DNA from: Microbotryomycetes sp. JL201
Lineage: Eukaryota; Basidiomycota; Microbotryomycetes
Direction: 5' to 3'
NCBI GenBank assembly: GCA_033819885.1
Contig: JAQYUZ010000053.1
Span: forward strand, 1-64,000
Length of the DNA: 64,000 bases
Notes under the pieces: model-generated
Database searches by the model: none
The model's input: the letters and a program-made list of their open reading frames with translations, nothing else
What the model was told of the DNA's origin: nothing
Shown here: positions 42,179 through 54,879 of the stretch, in pieces
Layout of the letters: each line of letters opens with the position of its first letter
How positions within the stretch are numbered: position 1 is the stretch's first letter
Program-made: the position numbers and the translations under genes

Positions 42179-42375
42179 CGAACAGGCGAGGGGTGCGCGC
42201 AATCGCTAAAAAGGAACCGAACCGCTTCGGCGCGCCGCCACGCCACACCTTGGCGGGCGCGCCAGACCACGTGACCCCCGTCTGTCGGCCCAGTCCGTAC
42301 AACTCGCTCGCAAAATGCAACAAAGGGGACACGCCGGTCAAAATAACAGATCCTAGAAAAATGTGCATGCAGCAG

Positions 42376-44811
42376 TTACAGACCCGACTTTTGCGACTTG
42401 GCACGCGCCTTGATAATGTCTTTGCGGCGCTGTTCGAGCTTGGCAGCCTGCAAGGCGCGCACAAACAGGGTCAATAACAGCCCATACAGCTCTCAACAGC
42501 AAAGCACACTCACTTCTGCCTTGCGCTTCTCGGCCGAGTACGACATCTTGTTGTACAGCTTCTTTTGCTTGCCCGTCAACATGATGCTCGCCAATTGCTC
42601 CTCCTGCTCCTTTGATCGTTTCGCGGCAGAGCCCTTGGTCACTGGCGTCTTGCGGTGCTTCTTTGTCTCGGCAGCCAGCTCCTTTTCAAACTGATCCGGT
42701 GCAACGCCGCGCGCCTCGGCCTCGAGCTCGGCAGCATGGCGCAAGCTCTCGTTCTCCGGGTTCTTTGCCGCCGCAAGTAAAGCTGGTGCAGTCGGCTTGT
42801 TCTTCTTGCCTTGACCAACGACCGGCCGCGCGTTCTTGGCCAACTCCCTATCATCTACATCTCCATCCATCTCGACGTCCGATCCGTCCTCTTCTGACTC
42901 GTCATTGTCGTCCTCCTCTGCAGCCTCATCTTCGGCAGCAGCAGCCGCAGCATTTGACGAGGACCTCGCCTCCATCGGAACGTAACCTCCGCGCTCTCGC
43001 ACGGCATCTTCGTCGACGAACGGACTAAGGTGAGGTGGCAAGGCAGCGCCAGGCGCGTACTCGTCCGTCGGCAATAAAGTCCGCTTGTTGACACAATCGA
43101 CAACCCATTGTGGTTGGATATAAGCGCGCTTGCCGGGATGAGACCGCGGAGCTTGACCAGGCACGACCGGGCGATCGACAACGTGGTGCGTGATTCGCGC
43201 GTCATTCTCGTCGTAGGGCGAACCGGCGCCAAGAATCGGATCCCACCCGACTTGACCGCCGAATGACCTGATGACAAACTCGAGCGTCGGCCGCGTCACC
43301 TCCCTCGACAGGAAAAAGTAGTAACCTTGGAACAAGGTGGCCGTCGCGCGATCAGGCTGCTGCATGTCATCTTCTCCGTCGGCGCCATTGCTCGGGAACA
43401 CGTCAAGTTCAACCTGTTCTGCTTGTCTTGCGGTCGCGACGCCATCTTCGTTCATCGCCTCGTCCTCTGCCGCCGCTTCGGATGTACCGGCCGTCTCTTG
43501 CTGCTCAATCTCGCGAATCTGCTTTCTGACGTCCTTTGCGTACACTCGTTTGCGCTCTTTGTCCTCCTCTGACTCGTTCTTCATGACGACCAAACCTTGC
43601 CCTGCCTCTTCGAGCAGCAAGGCGCCAATGCCCGCACCGTTCTCGTCGAGCACTTCATCAAGCTTGGGTGGATACACAAGGTTGATGTCGGTGTAGAGCT
43701 TAAAGAAAACGAAACCAAGCAGGGTCTGGTACAACTCGAGGAACGTCATCATGATTCGAAAGTCGAGGTCCGAAGGGATCTAGACAACACGAGCTTCAAT
43801 GATTGTACTATTTTGATTCGGAAATTGACGTCGACTCACGTTCTGCGTAAACATGTACGGCACAAGCCACGTGATAGTCTGTCCCTGAACCTCGGCTTGG
43901 AAGTAAATGCCCTTGATGCTCAAGAATACCTTGCGCAGCGACTTTGTTCTCATGACATACAGTTGCCACTGAGCGGCGAGCCTGGCACAGTTGGCAATAA
44001 TAGAAGAGGGAATTGTTGACGTGGCTGGCAACGACGCAAACAAGACGATGAGCGACAAGGCGTCGTCCAAGTCTCGCAGCGCGTCCGTGAACGTCGGATA
44101 CCTGTCAGGGGACCGCAGAGGTCAAAAAGGTTGTTCGCAGTCAGCAGACAGATGTCAGCAGGAAGACTTGCCTCTCTTTGATAATGTGATCGAGCCTATA
44201 AACGGGTTTCGACTCTTCGAGGTTTTTGGCCAGAGCCCATTCGCCACGGCCGACGGCTTTTGACAGCTTTTTGGCGAATGCCTTGTGCTCGCGCAGCTTT
44301 GCCAAGACGGGTTCGTGAAGCAAATACTGAATATCTTTGGCGTAGTAGAACGATGCAGGCGCGGACGAGCCCTTGTTGGCCTTTTTGCGGTTGCGAGGCT
44401 CGCGAGGATAGATGCCTGCAATGTGCCACCATCAAAATTCTTGTCAGCCGTGAGGTCTGAGAGGTCTCAATGAGCTAGCGCGCACTTGCCTTTGAGGATG
44501 CACAGCCTTCGAAAGTCGCCGAGCGTGCATTGCAGTTTCTTGATCGCCTGGTTCCTCGTGATGTACTGCACCGAGTGGGATCAGGCATGACCAAACGTCA
44601 GTTGCGATGATAAAGAACACTGGCGCATGCAAGCAGTCCGTCACGAGCACGGCCACGCTCGCGCTGCGCCGAAGCTCGACGTTCGCAAAAAAGCTGGCGA
44701 GCGACAGCAACAGCATGCAGCGGTACAGGAGCAGGCTGTGAGCGTTGATCAGCTCACGTTCTTGGCCGCTCCGGCCTCTCCCTTCTTCTTCATAGCTCCG
44801 GTGCGTGCCAT
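42376..44811 (-). CDS. NOP7: Pescadillo homolog (PeBoW complex)
   Basis: Nop7/Pes1 works with Erb1 and Ytm1 in 27S pre-rRNA processing and 60S assembly in the nucleolus. The start [14 protein letters not shown] at 44811 is typical of fungal pescadillo. The N-terminal region has [31 protein letters not shown] domain follows with [39 protein letters not shown] and [19 protein letters not shown] long acidic DEA-rich tract and a Lys-rich tail come next, and the final exon reads [23 protein letters not shown], stop at 42376. The order and spacing match the family. Confidence 0.94.
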
Positions 44812-45192
44812 GGCCGTCCCGAGCAGTCAGGATTCAAAAAGTACGCGCGCTCAGTCCACGCCGCCCAGCCAACGTCACAAGCACCTTAACGATTGGCATC
44901 ACAATACATCGAATGCAGTTTCTCAGTTCAGCCAATCTGTCCTGGCGTTCACTTCTTCATTGTTCGACTGCACATATACCCCTGTCTTCGTTACATCGCA
45001 TCGTCCAAACAAGCATTAAATCGCATTACTCGTAGACCAATTCAAGCAAAAAACAGTCGGCAAGCAGAAAGTGTGGTGCGTCGCCTTTCTTGCTCGTCGC
45101 AATCATGCATTGGCAACAAGGGTCAAGTGGCGAGCTTCGACGACGACTGTATACGAGGACGATAATCCCTTTTTCAGCTTTCGATCGCTCTT
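44812..45192. other. Intergenic region between NOP7 and SPT5
   Basis: These 381 bp lie between the NOP7 start and the SPT5 stop, both genes being on the minus strand. It should hold the SPT5 3' end and the NOP7 promoter. No gene was supported. Confidence 0.5.
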
Positions 45193-48100
45193 TCAAGAGA
45201 GCAGAAACATCTCACCGTTCCCAGACGACGTCGTCTGCACCATCCAATCTGTGCCGTCGCGCGACAAGGTCTGAACGCGCTCGTCGCGATGCGGGCCAGT
45301 CAACACTGTCGACCACTTTCGTGTCAGCAAACAAGCGCGACGCTTCAGAGGCACTCGTCTGATCACCTTTGCACGTCTCTCCGGGTCGAGATGGCGCCAT
45401 CGGCAGCAGCGATGCAGTCGGAACGTCTTCGATGACCTCTTCGTTCGAGTCAAGTTGCACAGTTGATAGGCCTTGCCTTGTCGACTTGACGACGGCTGCG
45501 TGCAGAAACATCGTTCAGTCTTTCAGTAATGCAGAAATTCAGCTATCCGATGCGCACCATATTGATCGTCGACACGTCCGCCTTGAAAGCTCGATTTGGC
45601 AAAGATAACGCGCACGCCTTCAGTGACCCAATCGTCTGGCAAACTCTGCAACGTGTTGTCACGTTCCGTGTATTCAAGAGGCTGAGCAGCGGCTGTCGCA
45701 GCTCCGGCATAGGTTCCCGGCGTTTGGTATGCAGCGTATCCCGGAGTCGGTCCACTGAGGTACGCGCCAGGAGTCGGTGCAGCACCGTATGCCGCTGGCG
45801 TCGGGGCACCGAGGTAAGCGTTCGCTGCAGGCGTTGGCGCCGCAGGGGTCGGTGCGCCGACGTATGGCGTGGGAGCACCGGTGTAGGGCGTGGGTGCATC
45901 GAACGGCGTCTTGGGATCTTGAAGGCCGTAATCGTTATTTCTCTAATGACAGCACAAGGTCAGTAGGCACAGCAATGCATAAATTGTATCAACCCACAGG
46001 TGGTGCAGGCGTTGGAGCAGACGCGGCAGGCGTATCAGCGTAGTCGTAGTCGTTGCCGAGATTGGCAGCTGGCGTCGGGGCCGTCGCAGGCGCTCCCATT
46101 CCTTCGTCGTCACGTCTGTACGTGCTCCTTCCACCGTAAGCCGGCGTACGACCTCCGAGCCGAGGATCGGGCGTCTTGCCGCCGTCCAACGCCGGCCGAT
46201 GAGGCGTACGAGATGATGGCGCGGGATCTTGAACGCCTCGGTTGGCCACGTAAGGCGTAGCAGACGACAGATTCCACGCATCGTTCCCGCGAGGCGCTGC
46301 AGGAGTAGCCGATCCGGCAGTCGAAGGGCCAGACGTGCTATTCGGCTGGTAACCTGGCGTGCGTCCTCCCGGCGCCCATGGACCGGACTGACCAGAGTTG
46401 CCGAATGGTGTTGCGCCTCCCAAGCCATACGATGGAGTTCGACCACCACCGGGCTGGACCACGGGCGTTCTGCCCGAGTAGAATGGCGCTGGCGTCCTGC
46501 CACCGGCGAACGGTGCCGGCGTCCGACCTCCTGCGAGTCCCGGCGCAGGTGTACGTCCGCCACTGAATGATGGGAACGGCGTCCGGCCCGACTGCATGCC
46601 TTGACCGAGCGGAGCTGCGTTTGAGGACGTCATGTGTCCGCCGGGCCCTTGACCGTACGAATTCCGAGCGCCGTAAAAGCCTGGACCACCAGGTCGTTCC
46701 AGCAAGGGAACGAGCTTGCCGTCCGGTCTGAGATCAATATGCGATTAGCTTTCACGCCCGCAAACATACGCTGTGAACGACTGACTTTTGCTCCTTCAAG
46801 CGGGCCAGGCTGATGGTGATGACCTTTGTCCGTGAGTGCAGCTCGACGCGAGCTTGGTCCCCAACCACGTCTTTGATGATGCCAGTCAATCCCTTATTAA
46901 CGCCGTGAATGATGGCGACTCGTCTGTCTATCCTGCCGTCACGACGTCCAGGACCTGCTGGCATGACGGGTGCCGGCGGCGCGCTTTGTAGTCGATCAGG
47001 GTTCATCATCGTGTTAGGTCGCGCTTTCCCTTTTGGTGCGGTTGATACTAGATTGCGAGCGTATGCCACGAACACGCCACCGTTTTCGGCGACCTCTCGG
47101 TTGTGAAGGAAAGCAAAATTGGAGCGGTACACATGCAGAACACGTCCGGTTCGTCCTTGACGCAAGGCCTAGCATAAGGATCCGACATTAGCAATTGAGC
47201 CAGTCTCGTCGTGCTTGCGAAGCTTACGCCTGCCGACTCTTTCATCTCGTCTCCAGGCTTGATTTCCGAGCCGTCTTGGTCTACAGCGACAGAGTTCCGC
47301 GTGTTGACCTTGTCCAAAATCTGGCTAGCTTTGAGCACACGAACAGTGTCTGTTTGATCGAGCACGTGCAGCATGTCACGGTCGACTTTGAAGATGACAC
47401 CAGTCGTTTGAGCGCTGTGAACGAACGCGTCAATCACGTAATCTTGCATCAAGCCAAGTGCCGCTCACTCCAACTGGACGAGATCGTGCAGTTCGTATTT
47501 GCCCACAATGTTGAGACCACTGCCGACTTCTGCGGCTTCTCGTACGTCCTTGGCAAAAACTTCAACTTGCTCTTGCGTGATGTCGCTCAAGAAGGTGACA
47601 ATATCGTTTTGCACGCGCACGACGAGACCGGTCTCGCCAGCATTACTGCCTGTAAGCACTTTGATGTGATCACCTTGCGAAAACCGTTTTCGCATGCTTT
47701 TCGCCTGCACTTCAAGCTTTTGGTCTCCAAGGTCGAAGGAGGGATCCGGCGTGATTTGGGCGACCTCGTTCACTATGGACTCGATCGTACCGTAAATGCC
47801 TTTCTGGTCGCCCTCGAAAATCTCGACGTGGTCGCCAGGCTGCAAGATGCTGCGAGCCGCTTTGCGCGCTGCTTCGGCGACCGAGGAGAGGTCAAATGCA
47901 TCGCCATTCTCGCTTTTGGCTCCATCTCCGAGGAAACGTGTGATCTCGTCAATGGTCGGCTGGACATCCTCGACCTGGATCGCCTGCACTTTAAAGTCTT
48001 TCTCAATGTAGCCGTCTTTGAAAGATTCATTGCGAAACGAGTAGACGTCTCCGGCTCGGCGTGATACCTCTTTGCTGCCATAAACGCGAGCAACCTCTTC

Positions 48101-49536
48101 GTTGTTGAAGAACCGTTGCGGGGGCCGGAACGCGAGCGGCGTGCTGAAAGCTTTCTTGCGCTTTTTCCCGTCTGGTCCAGCGACAATGACGTCCTCCTTT
48201 GGTGTCATGTCAATACGTGGAATGAATTTGAGCGTGACGTCTTCACCATTGTCGTCGACATCGAGTATCTGGGCCAAATCGCCAGCATACTTGCCTCGCT
48301 TGATTCGAGCCCAGCTTCCCGGTACAATTTCCACCTTTTTCTGCTTCGTCCTCAGCAAGTCAGGCATCTCCTCGATGTCGACGAGAAAGACGCCGTTGGG
48401 CGCATTGGCATACGCTCCGACTAGACCTTCAACAGCCTTGCGCACGTCGTCCTCTCCCCAAGCCTCGATGTAGAGGTACCCCTTGATCGAGTCGCGGTGA
48501 AATGCCGAGATGATACGAATCGGCGGCGCGTTGTCGGCCATGCGAAGGGCAGCAGCTTTGCGGGACAGAGACAAAATCAGGTCGCGTTCGCGACCAATCT
48601 TGCACCGGACGCCCCAGATGCTCGGGTCATTGACGCTCGGCATCAGTAATGCCTTTGGCGCCCAATCCTCTGCCCCTTCGGCGTCGTACTGCATTCTGCC
48701 GTAGCGTTCGCGGTAGCTCGCAGCAAGCTCGGCCGCCTCACGGTCGCGCATTTGCATGCGTCGGCGATCCAGTCGGCGATGGGAAGCATCTCCCTCGTCT
48801 CCTTCTTCACCTTCGTCACCAAGGTCATCTTCGCCCAGGGGAGCTGCTCCATCTCGACGAGGTTCGCGCCCGCGCACAATGAAATCGTCTGACGAGTTCG
48901 CTCAGCCACGGTCGACGGCGGATAGCTTCAGATACGACTGTGACGTACCGGTTCCTGCAACAAAGCCTTCCTCCTGCTCGTCTTCCTCTTCGTCCTCGTC
49001 TTCGTCAACGTCGGCTTCGATATCGAGGAACTGGTTGCCTCCGCGTCTTCTCCTCTGCAGAGTGCTACCGTCGTAAGCATACTTTATGGTAGTGAGAATA
49101 GGTTTGAGAGATGCAAAGCTCACCTTGCGTTTGCGTGGTCTGTCGCGGTCGCCAGCGTCGTCCTCGTCGTCCTTAATAGCATCAGACGTCAAATTGAAGC
49201 CTCTCGCAGGGTGTAGCGAGCTCAGAGACTCACGTCATCATCTTCCTCATCTTCCTCATCATCCTCATCGTCGTCATTCGCGCCGCCGCCCGCGCGCGCT
49301 TCGTCGTCCTCGTCGTCCTCGCCCATGTCGTTGCCGTTCGCGTCCTCGCCTTCACCTTCAATGTCGGTCAACGTACGCTTCGGCGGCCGAGCGCTGGGCG
49401 GGGCTGCGTCGTCCTTGTCGTCGTCGTCGCTTGTCGGGTGCGGCTGTTCGCCTGCAGCGGGACGGCCCTGCTGATAGTCACCCGAGACTGACTCAGCGAC
49501 GCCAATTTGCGACTTTGTATCGTCGTCGTCGTCCAT
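45193..49536 (-). CDS. SPT5: Transcription elongation factor Spt5
   Basis: Spt5, with Spt4, travels with RNA polymerase II and aids elongation and capping. The start is MDDDDDTKSQIG at 49536. A strongly acidic N-terminus precedes the NGN domain (IWGVRCKIGRERDLILSL, KGYLYIEAWGEDDVRKAVEG) and several KOW motifs (VEIVPGSWARIKRGKYAGDLA, ILQPGDHVEIFEGDQKG, FSQGDHIKVLTGSNAGETG, VAIIHGVNKGLTG). Two different C-terminal repeat blocks follow: GGRTPAP-like units (about 46150-46640) and APTPxxxG-like units (about 45720-45900). A last KOW region (VIFAKSSFQGG, VLTGPHRDE, DGTDWMVQ) ends in MFLLS at 45193. The final intron is inferred from the restored VLTGPHRDE motif. Confidence 0.93.
45720..46640 (-). repeat. 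Two degenerate C-terminal repeat blocks of Spt5
   Basis: One block repeats GGRTPAPF-like units at least seven times. The second repeats a GAPTP core separated by short Tyr/Ala stretches at least six times. Both contain Thr-Pro, the target of Bur1/Cdk9-type kinases in the family. Confidence 0.8.
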
Positions 49537-50092
49537 GACGACGCGATCCGAGCCGCTCGACTGAGAGTTTGAGCACGAGCGCGGCCTGGTGGGGTCGCGG
49601 TCCGACGCGCCTCCTGTCTTTTGGGCCTGTCGCCGGCGCTCGCGACACGGGCGCCCCATTTGCTCTCGTTGTCCAAAAAAGGTCCGTCGCACGCTCTGTT
49701 CAGGTGAAATTCTCTGCCCTTGGAGGCACAGTATGCATCCACGCCCGTCGAACAATGTAGACGACTTCGCCAACACGTCGAATGGTCGCCGCCGTCAAAT
49801 TTCAACAATCGCTGCACAGCACGGCACGCAGCCTACAAGCCGCCGCAACACCGGACCAAGTCATTAATTAGGACTTGTTGAGATGGATGCGCATGTCCGC
49901 CACGCTGTCAGGCTGGCAGAGATGGCCAGAGAGGAGGGAACGGATGGTCAGACGAAACCGACAAGCCTGCCGGACGACATGTAACGCCATTCGACGGCTG
50001 TGGATGCATACTGTCGACTCCAGTTCAGCAATCAACTCGCACAAGGCCTACATGCTGACTTGTGGTCCTTGTGCCCGTCAAACAGCTCAGCA
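49537..50092. other. Divergent promoter region of SPT5 and RPL31
   Basis: These 556 bp lie between outward-facing starts. Several open frames cross it but none has codon-level or family support. Confidence 0.5.
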
Positions 50093-50625
50093 ATGGCCCG
50101 CGGAAAGACTACTTCTGAGCGCAAGACCAGGTCGGCCCTCCAGGACGTCGTCGCCCGGGAGTACACCATCCACCTTCACACAAAGGTGCATGGCGAGAGC
50201 TTCAAGAAGGTACGCTATGCGCGGCTTTTTGGCGGCTCGCGGCAGCGGTGGCAGCTGACATGCATGTATCTCGTCAATAGCGCGCACCAAGGGCCATCAA
50301 GGCCGTCAAAGAGTTCGCCACCAAGACCATGGGCACAAAGAAGGTCTTGATCGACGTCGGTTTGAACCAGGCCATCTGGGGCAAGGGCATCAAGAACGTC
50401 CCTCACCGCATCCGAGTCCGATTGTCGCGCCGCCGCAACGACGATGATGACGCACCAGCTGTACGCTGCCTCGCGTCTGCACTCGCGAGGCTTGCCAGGC
50501 TGACCCTCCCCCTTGACGCTCTTCAGGATGAGAAGTTGTACACCTTGGTCACCTACGTCCCGACAAAGGACTTCAAGGGTCTCCAAACCACTGTCGTCGA
50601 TGCCGAGGAGGACGCAACGGCTTAA
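50093..50625 (+). CDS. RPL31: 60S ribosomal protein eL31
   Basis: This is a cytosolic large-subunit ribosomal protein. Three exons give a complete, typical-length eL31: [49 protein letters not shown], then [30 protein letters not shown], and [20 protein letters not shown], ending EEDATA. Intron 1 starts at GTACGC after FKK and ends at AATAG before RAPRAI. Intron 2 starts GTACGC after DDAPA and ends at CTTCAG before DEKLY. Both keep phase 0. The start is at ATG 50093. Confidence 0.97.
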
Positions 50626-51152
50626 GCACCTGTAACACCAACGCACTGCCGGAGCCTGTCACGTGCGGTCTCGGAAGGCTGCATTCAATCGTCATTCGCC
50701 AGCTTGCGACTCTTTTTTCCACCTCAGCTCGAACTTCTTGCTACTCGCACCACTCGTACTCCCTTTCTTCCTAAGAGAGGCGCGAAAGATGCCTTCCGTC
50801 GGTGTTCTGCCCCTTTTTGTTTTCTTTCTGTTCTGTACGGCCACGGGTTGGGCTTTTCCTTTCAGATGGTCGGATTTGCCTTTTTTTGTTGTCGAGTCGG
50901 TTGCAAGGATGTCAGAGAAGGAAAGAAGAGTCTAGTTTGCAATACGAGATGAAGGACGCTTTTCGAGACTCGTTCGAGGCACTTCTTTTCATGACCAATC
51001 TGAGTCAGGCTCTGTCGAACACAGCAAACGATTCGTTACAAAGGAGGTCTGAGTGGAGAGCAATGCTGTACTGGGATAAGACAAGGAATCGAAATACAAC
51101 GAGGGTTAACGGGCTCGAAACTGGCCCTGTTTTGTCTAGACGTGAACATTCA
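50626..51152. other. Intergenic region between convergent RPL31 and TUF1
   Basis: These 527 bp, rich in T-runs on the plus strand, probably contain the 3' untranslated regions of both genes. No gene or RNA was supported. Confidence 0.5.
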
Positions 51153-52845
51153 TTACTTTTTGGCTGCAGGGGCATCGACGATCGAAGTGACGATACCCGT
51201 TCCGACTTTTGAAGCAAGTCAACTTGTCAGTAAATGGATTGGTGCGATGGATTTCGAGCGCGGAGAGCTTACCAGTCTTGCCACCTTCTCGCAAAGTGAA
51301 GCGCGAGCCGACTTCCAATGCGACCTCGTGAACAAGTTCACCAACAACCTCGACGTTATCACCCGGCATGACCATCTTTTCGTCAATGTTTTCGGTGCCT
51401 TCGGGGAAAGTAAGACCGACTGTGACGTCCGACGTGCGAATGAACAATTGAGGCCTGTAGTTGTTCATGAACGGCGTGTATCGACCGCCTTCTTCCTTTG
51501 TGAGGATGTACAACGAGGCAGTAAACTTGCGAACGGGCTTGATCGTGCCGGGAACGGCCAGAACCATGCCACGTTTGATTTGCTCTCGCTTGACACCACG
51601 CAGGAGCGCTCCCATGTTGTCGCCAGCCTCGCCGCGCTCGAGTTCCTTGTGGAACATTTCAATGCCTGGACCGCAGGAATTTGAGCGATCAGATCTACAC
51701 GGCAAACCTAAAGCAAGCGCGCTCACCCGTCAAGGTCGTCTTCAGGTGTGAGCCCATGCCAACAATCTCAATCTCAGAGCCTTTGGTGATCGTACCGCGC
51801 TCGACCCGACCAGTGACAACGGTGCCGCGACCCTGGATCGAAAACACGTCCTCGACCGGCATCAAGAACGGCTTCTCGAGATCACGCGGCGGCTGGTCGA
51901 GCCACGTGTCGACCGACTCCATCAGCTCAAGGATCGACTCTTTGCCGATTTTTTCGTCGCGCGACTCGAGCGCGGCAAGGGCCGAGCCCTTGACGATGGG
52001 CGTGTTTTCGCCGTCAAAGCCATATGTCGACAGCAAGTCCCTCATTTCCATCTCGACGAGCTCGAGCATCTCTGGGTCATCGACTTGGTCGACCTTGTTG
52101 ATGTAAACGACAAGTTTTTTGATGCCGACTTGTCGTGCGAGCAGCAGATGCTCTCGAGTCTGAGGCATCTGTCCATCCGAGGCCGACACGACAATGATAC
52201 CGCCGTCCATTTGAGCAGCACCAGTGATCATGTTTTTGATGTAATCTGCGTGACCAGGGCAGTCGACGTGTGCGTAGTGGCGGTTCTTTGTCTCGTACTC
52301 GACGTGAGCTGTGGCAATCGTGATACCACGAGCCTTCTCCTCGGGTGCCTTGTCAATCATGTCGTACGCCAACACCTTGCCCGAGCCGCTGGCTTCGGCG
52401 AGCACTTTTGTGATGGCTGCCGTCAACGTCGTCTTGCCGTGATCGACCTAGAAGACGAGCAGGTGTTTAAAAGAAACGTTCGTGTGCGCGCGGGCCTCTC
52501 TCGGGCGGCGACGACGACTCACGTGTCCGATCGTGCCAATGTTCATGTGCGGAAGCTTGCGGGAGAACTTTCCACCCGCTTCGGTAGCATATGTTGCTCG
52601 CGGTGCTGCACAAGATATGCGTCCAGTCGGTGCGCATCCTCTGCAGCCTCGAAAAACGCGCTCACCTGCCAATCGAGCGAGCTGCGGCACACTGGCGGCA
52701 CGCAAGGCATTTCGTGAAGCTGTCACCGCAGCCTGGGCAAGCGCAGACCGGCTCGCGACTGACACTGTACGGCGGCACGGCGGTTCGGGTCAGTTCGTCG
52801 CAAGTTTGTCGCCCGCAGCCGGGCACTCGACAGCATGCTGTGCAT
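51153..52845 (-). CDS. TUF1: Mitochondrial elongation factor Tu
   Basis: EF-Tu brings aminoacyl-tRNA to mitochondrial ribosomes. The GTPase motifs are complete once introns are removed: [17 protein letters not shown] (G1), RGITI (G2), DCPGH (G3), NKVD (G4) and GSALAALE (G5). Domains 2 and 3 follow with [24 protein letters not shown] and FTLREGGKT. The end is [17 protein letters not shown] at 51153. The 5' end needs an upstream exon: ATG 52845 or 52836 joins by a 62-nt intron (CTGAC branch point) to [10 protein letters not shown], then another intron gives [19 protein letters not shown], a convincing mitochondrial presequence. Confidence 0.92.
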
Positions 52846-53326
52846 GGCTCACAGGCACGAGCAGGCTGGGCTGCTGCAACAGAACGCTTGGTCGTCAAAC
52901 GAAGAGCGGCTCGAGTTGACAACATCTTGGGCGAACAGAGCAACGCTGTGCGCGAGCCAATTCCTCCGCGTGATCTAACCCTTTCGTTTTTTTATGTACA
53001 GCACGAGGCTGATATCAGAGAGGAGTATTCATTCAAGTATTTCGTCATGTTTCGTCTTGCCGTCTAGATGTCCAAGTGGCATTTGTTCACGAAATTTACG
53101 AGGCTTTGCAAACGTGCGACAAGCCGCATCGTGGGCCTCGCATGGAACAGAAAGTATGTGTATTGACACGAGAACAGGTCCCAGTGTCATGCACTGGACA
53201 GATATACGCAGTGGCAAAACTTGGCAATCGTGAAAGTTCGTACAGTCGGACGTCTCGAACCACCTATGACACATAGTGCAAAGTCTCGGAACAAAGCTTG
53301 TTCCGAGATGCATCCGTGGATGTAGC
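52846..53326. other. Intergenic region upstream of TUF1
   Basis: These 481 bp lie between the TUF1 start and the stop of the Cys-rich gene, both on the minus strand. No feature was supported apart from the presumed TUF1 promoter. Confidence 0.45.
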
Positions 53327-53981
53327 TTATCCGACGACGAGGCAAGCGTTGATGCAGCCGCCAAGCAGGTCGTCGATGAAACCGCGTGCGCATTCGCACT
53401 AGAAGATGAAGCGGATTAGCTCTTTGTGACGTTGAATCCAATCGATGGCGAAAATACTTGCCTTGGCCTTGCCGTTCGTCAGCGCGATCAAACGGTTCGG
53501 AGCTTCGCATTGGTTGCCAGGCACGCAAACCTCCTTGCCATCAACGACGGCACCATAATAGCCGATGTCACACTCGCAACCGCATTGGCCTTGAGCGCAG
53601 ATTGGACTCGCGTTAGCAGGGCAAGGCGGGCAAGGCGCATCTCCTGAGGGTTGGTTCGCGACCTCGACGCAGGCGCACACTTTAAGCAGGTTGAGCACCT
53701 GGATACGAGAGTGAAGGCCGACAGCTGCTGTGCCGGTGCACTTGTCGGGGCCTGGGGTGACAATTAGTACTACATATGTGTAGCTTTTCTGGAAACAATT
53801 TACTCAATACGTCGGCGAGAACGTTGACGTTGATGAGCGAATTGCCGGCGGACAGAATGTTGGGGTTGAGCGTTGCCAAGCCAAGGATATCGATTGGCGC
53901 GGATGCGTTGCCGGGATTCAGGGCAGAAACAGCTGTCGAAGCGACGAGAAGCGCGGTGGCGACGCGAGCAAGGGGGAACAT
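53327..53981 (-). CDS. Secreted Cys-rich EGF-like protein
   Basis: Family not recognised. The start MFPLARVATALLVASTAVSA at 53981 is a clear signal peptide. The mature protein has a short Leu/Asn-rich part, then a Cys-rich region: PDKCTG, VCACVEV, CPPCPANASPICAQGQCGCECDIGYYG, VCVPGNQCEAP and CECARGFIDDLLGGCINACLVVG, stop at 53327. Spacing resembles EGF-like modules. The last intron (53399-53461, 63 nt) starts with GC, not GT: AAG/GCAAGT...CTAG/TGC. The next available GT, three bases later, shifts into a frame without cysteines, so the GC donor is strongly preferred. A surface or effector role is possible but unproven. Confidence 0.7.
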
Positions 53982-54879
53982 GACAGCAAATGAGCGTAGA
54001 GTCTGAAGGAGCGTGGCGTATGAGATTATCGTCTGGGTGAGCAGCAAGGAGCAATGAAAGAAGCAGAGAAAGCTGTCGCACACGCACTAGTGCTCGTCGC
54101 TCGCGCGTCGTGCGCGCAGGTGTGCTCTGCTTACAATCACGACAAGGCCCACTCTCGCGTGCATGCGCTTGCGTGACGTAGTCTGCCCAGCCCATTACCA
54201 ATTTCTGCCATTCCTCTAAATGACGCTCGAGCTTGAGCCGTCTGCACTGACGGAGGAATCTCTGCGGGCGTGCGAACTTGCCAGTCCGGGCAATTGCGAA
54301 CGAGGCTCTTCGAAGGCGTCTTAATTAAAGACGAATAGTGATGATTTCTGGAAGTTCCGCATACCTTCTGACGATACCGGATGCTTATTTATAAGAGCTG
54401 CAATTTGGTATGCGAGTTGCTGTTCTGCACCACGCTATTGCGGACAAGCAAGCGGAGCCAATTGACTGTTTGAGAATACGCTCGTACTCCAAGTGCAAAG
54501 CATGGACGTTGGCTCGTTGCATCCCTGAGCACTATTCGCGTCACCAAGCGAGCGCGTTGCCACGGAGCTGCAGCCGCTCTGACACAAGTCACGTGATAGA
54601 TTAGTGGGTGGGATCGCCCGAAAGCACAAAGTATAACCATGTCAAGACACTGACCTTGCTACAGCGTCTACTTTTGTCTGGCGTGGTCTTATTGTGCTTG
54701 CGATGCACCACCGAAGGCGATCCTCCCCTTTGCAAGCGGCGCTATTAATTGCGACCCGACTCCTCACCACTCTATGGCGACGCTCCAGCCAGTGTGAGTA
54801 GAGCCGTTGACGGGCGCAGCTGGTGAACTTCACACTGAATTCTGACACGGCGTCTCGGCGGTCGCGTTGATGCAGGGTC
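53982..54879. other. Intergenic region, about 0.9 kb
   Basis: This is the longest gene-free stretch in the window. Short open frames lack support. An imperfect inverted repeat CGTCTT...AAGACG lies near 54318-54334. The region separates two outward-facing genes and probably holds their promoters. Confidence 0.45.

Noticed and set aside
47195-48064. 289-codon open frame on the plus strand
   Set aside because: It is the reverse of the Spt5 KOW region. Its length follows from the codon use of the opposite strand.
52085-52717. 210-codon open frame on the plus strand
   Set aside because: It is antisense to the GTPase domain of mitochondrial EF-Tu and shows no family pattern.
54300-54340. Inverted repeat around TTAATTAA as a transposon end or origin
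   Set aside because: The stem is only six base pairs, and no target duplication or element body is present.
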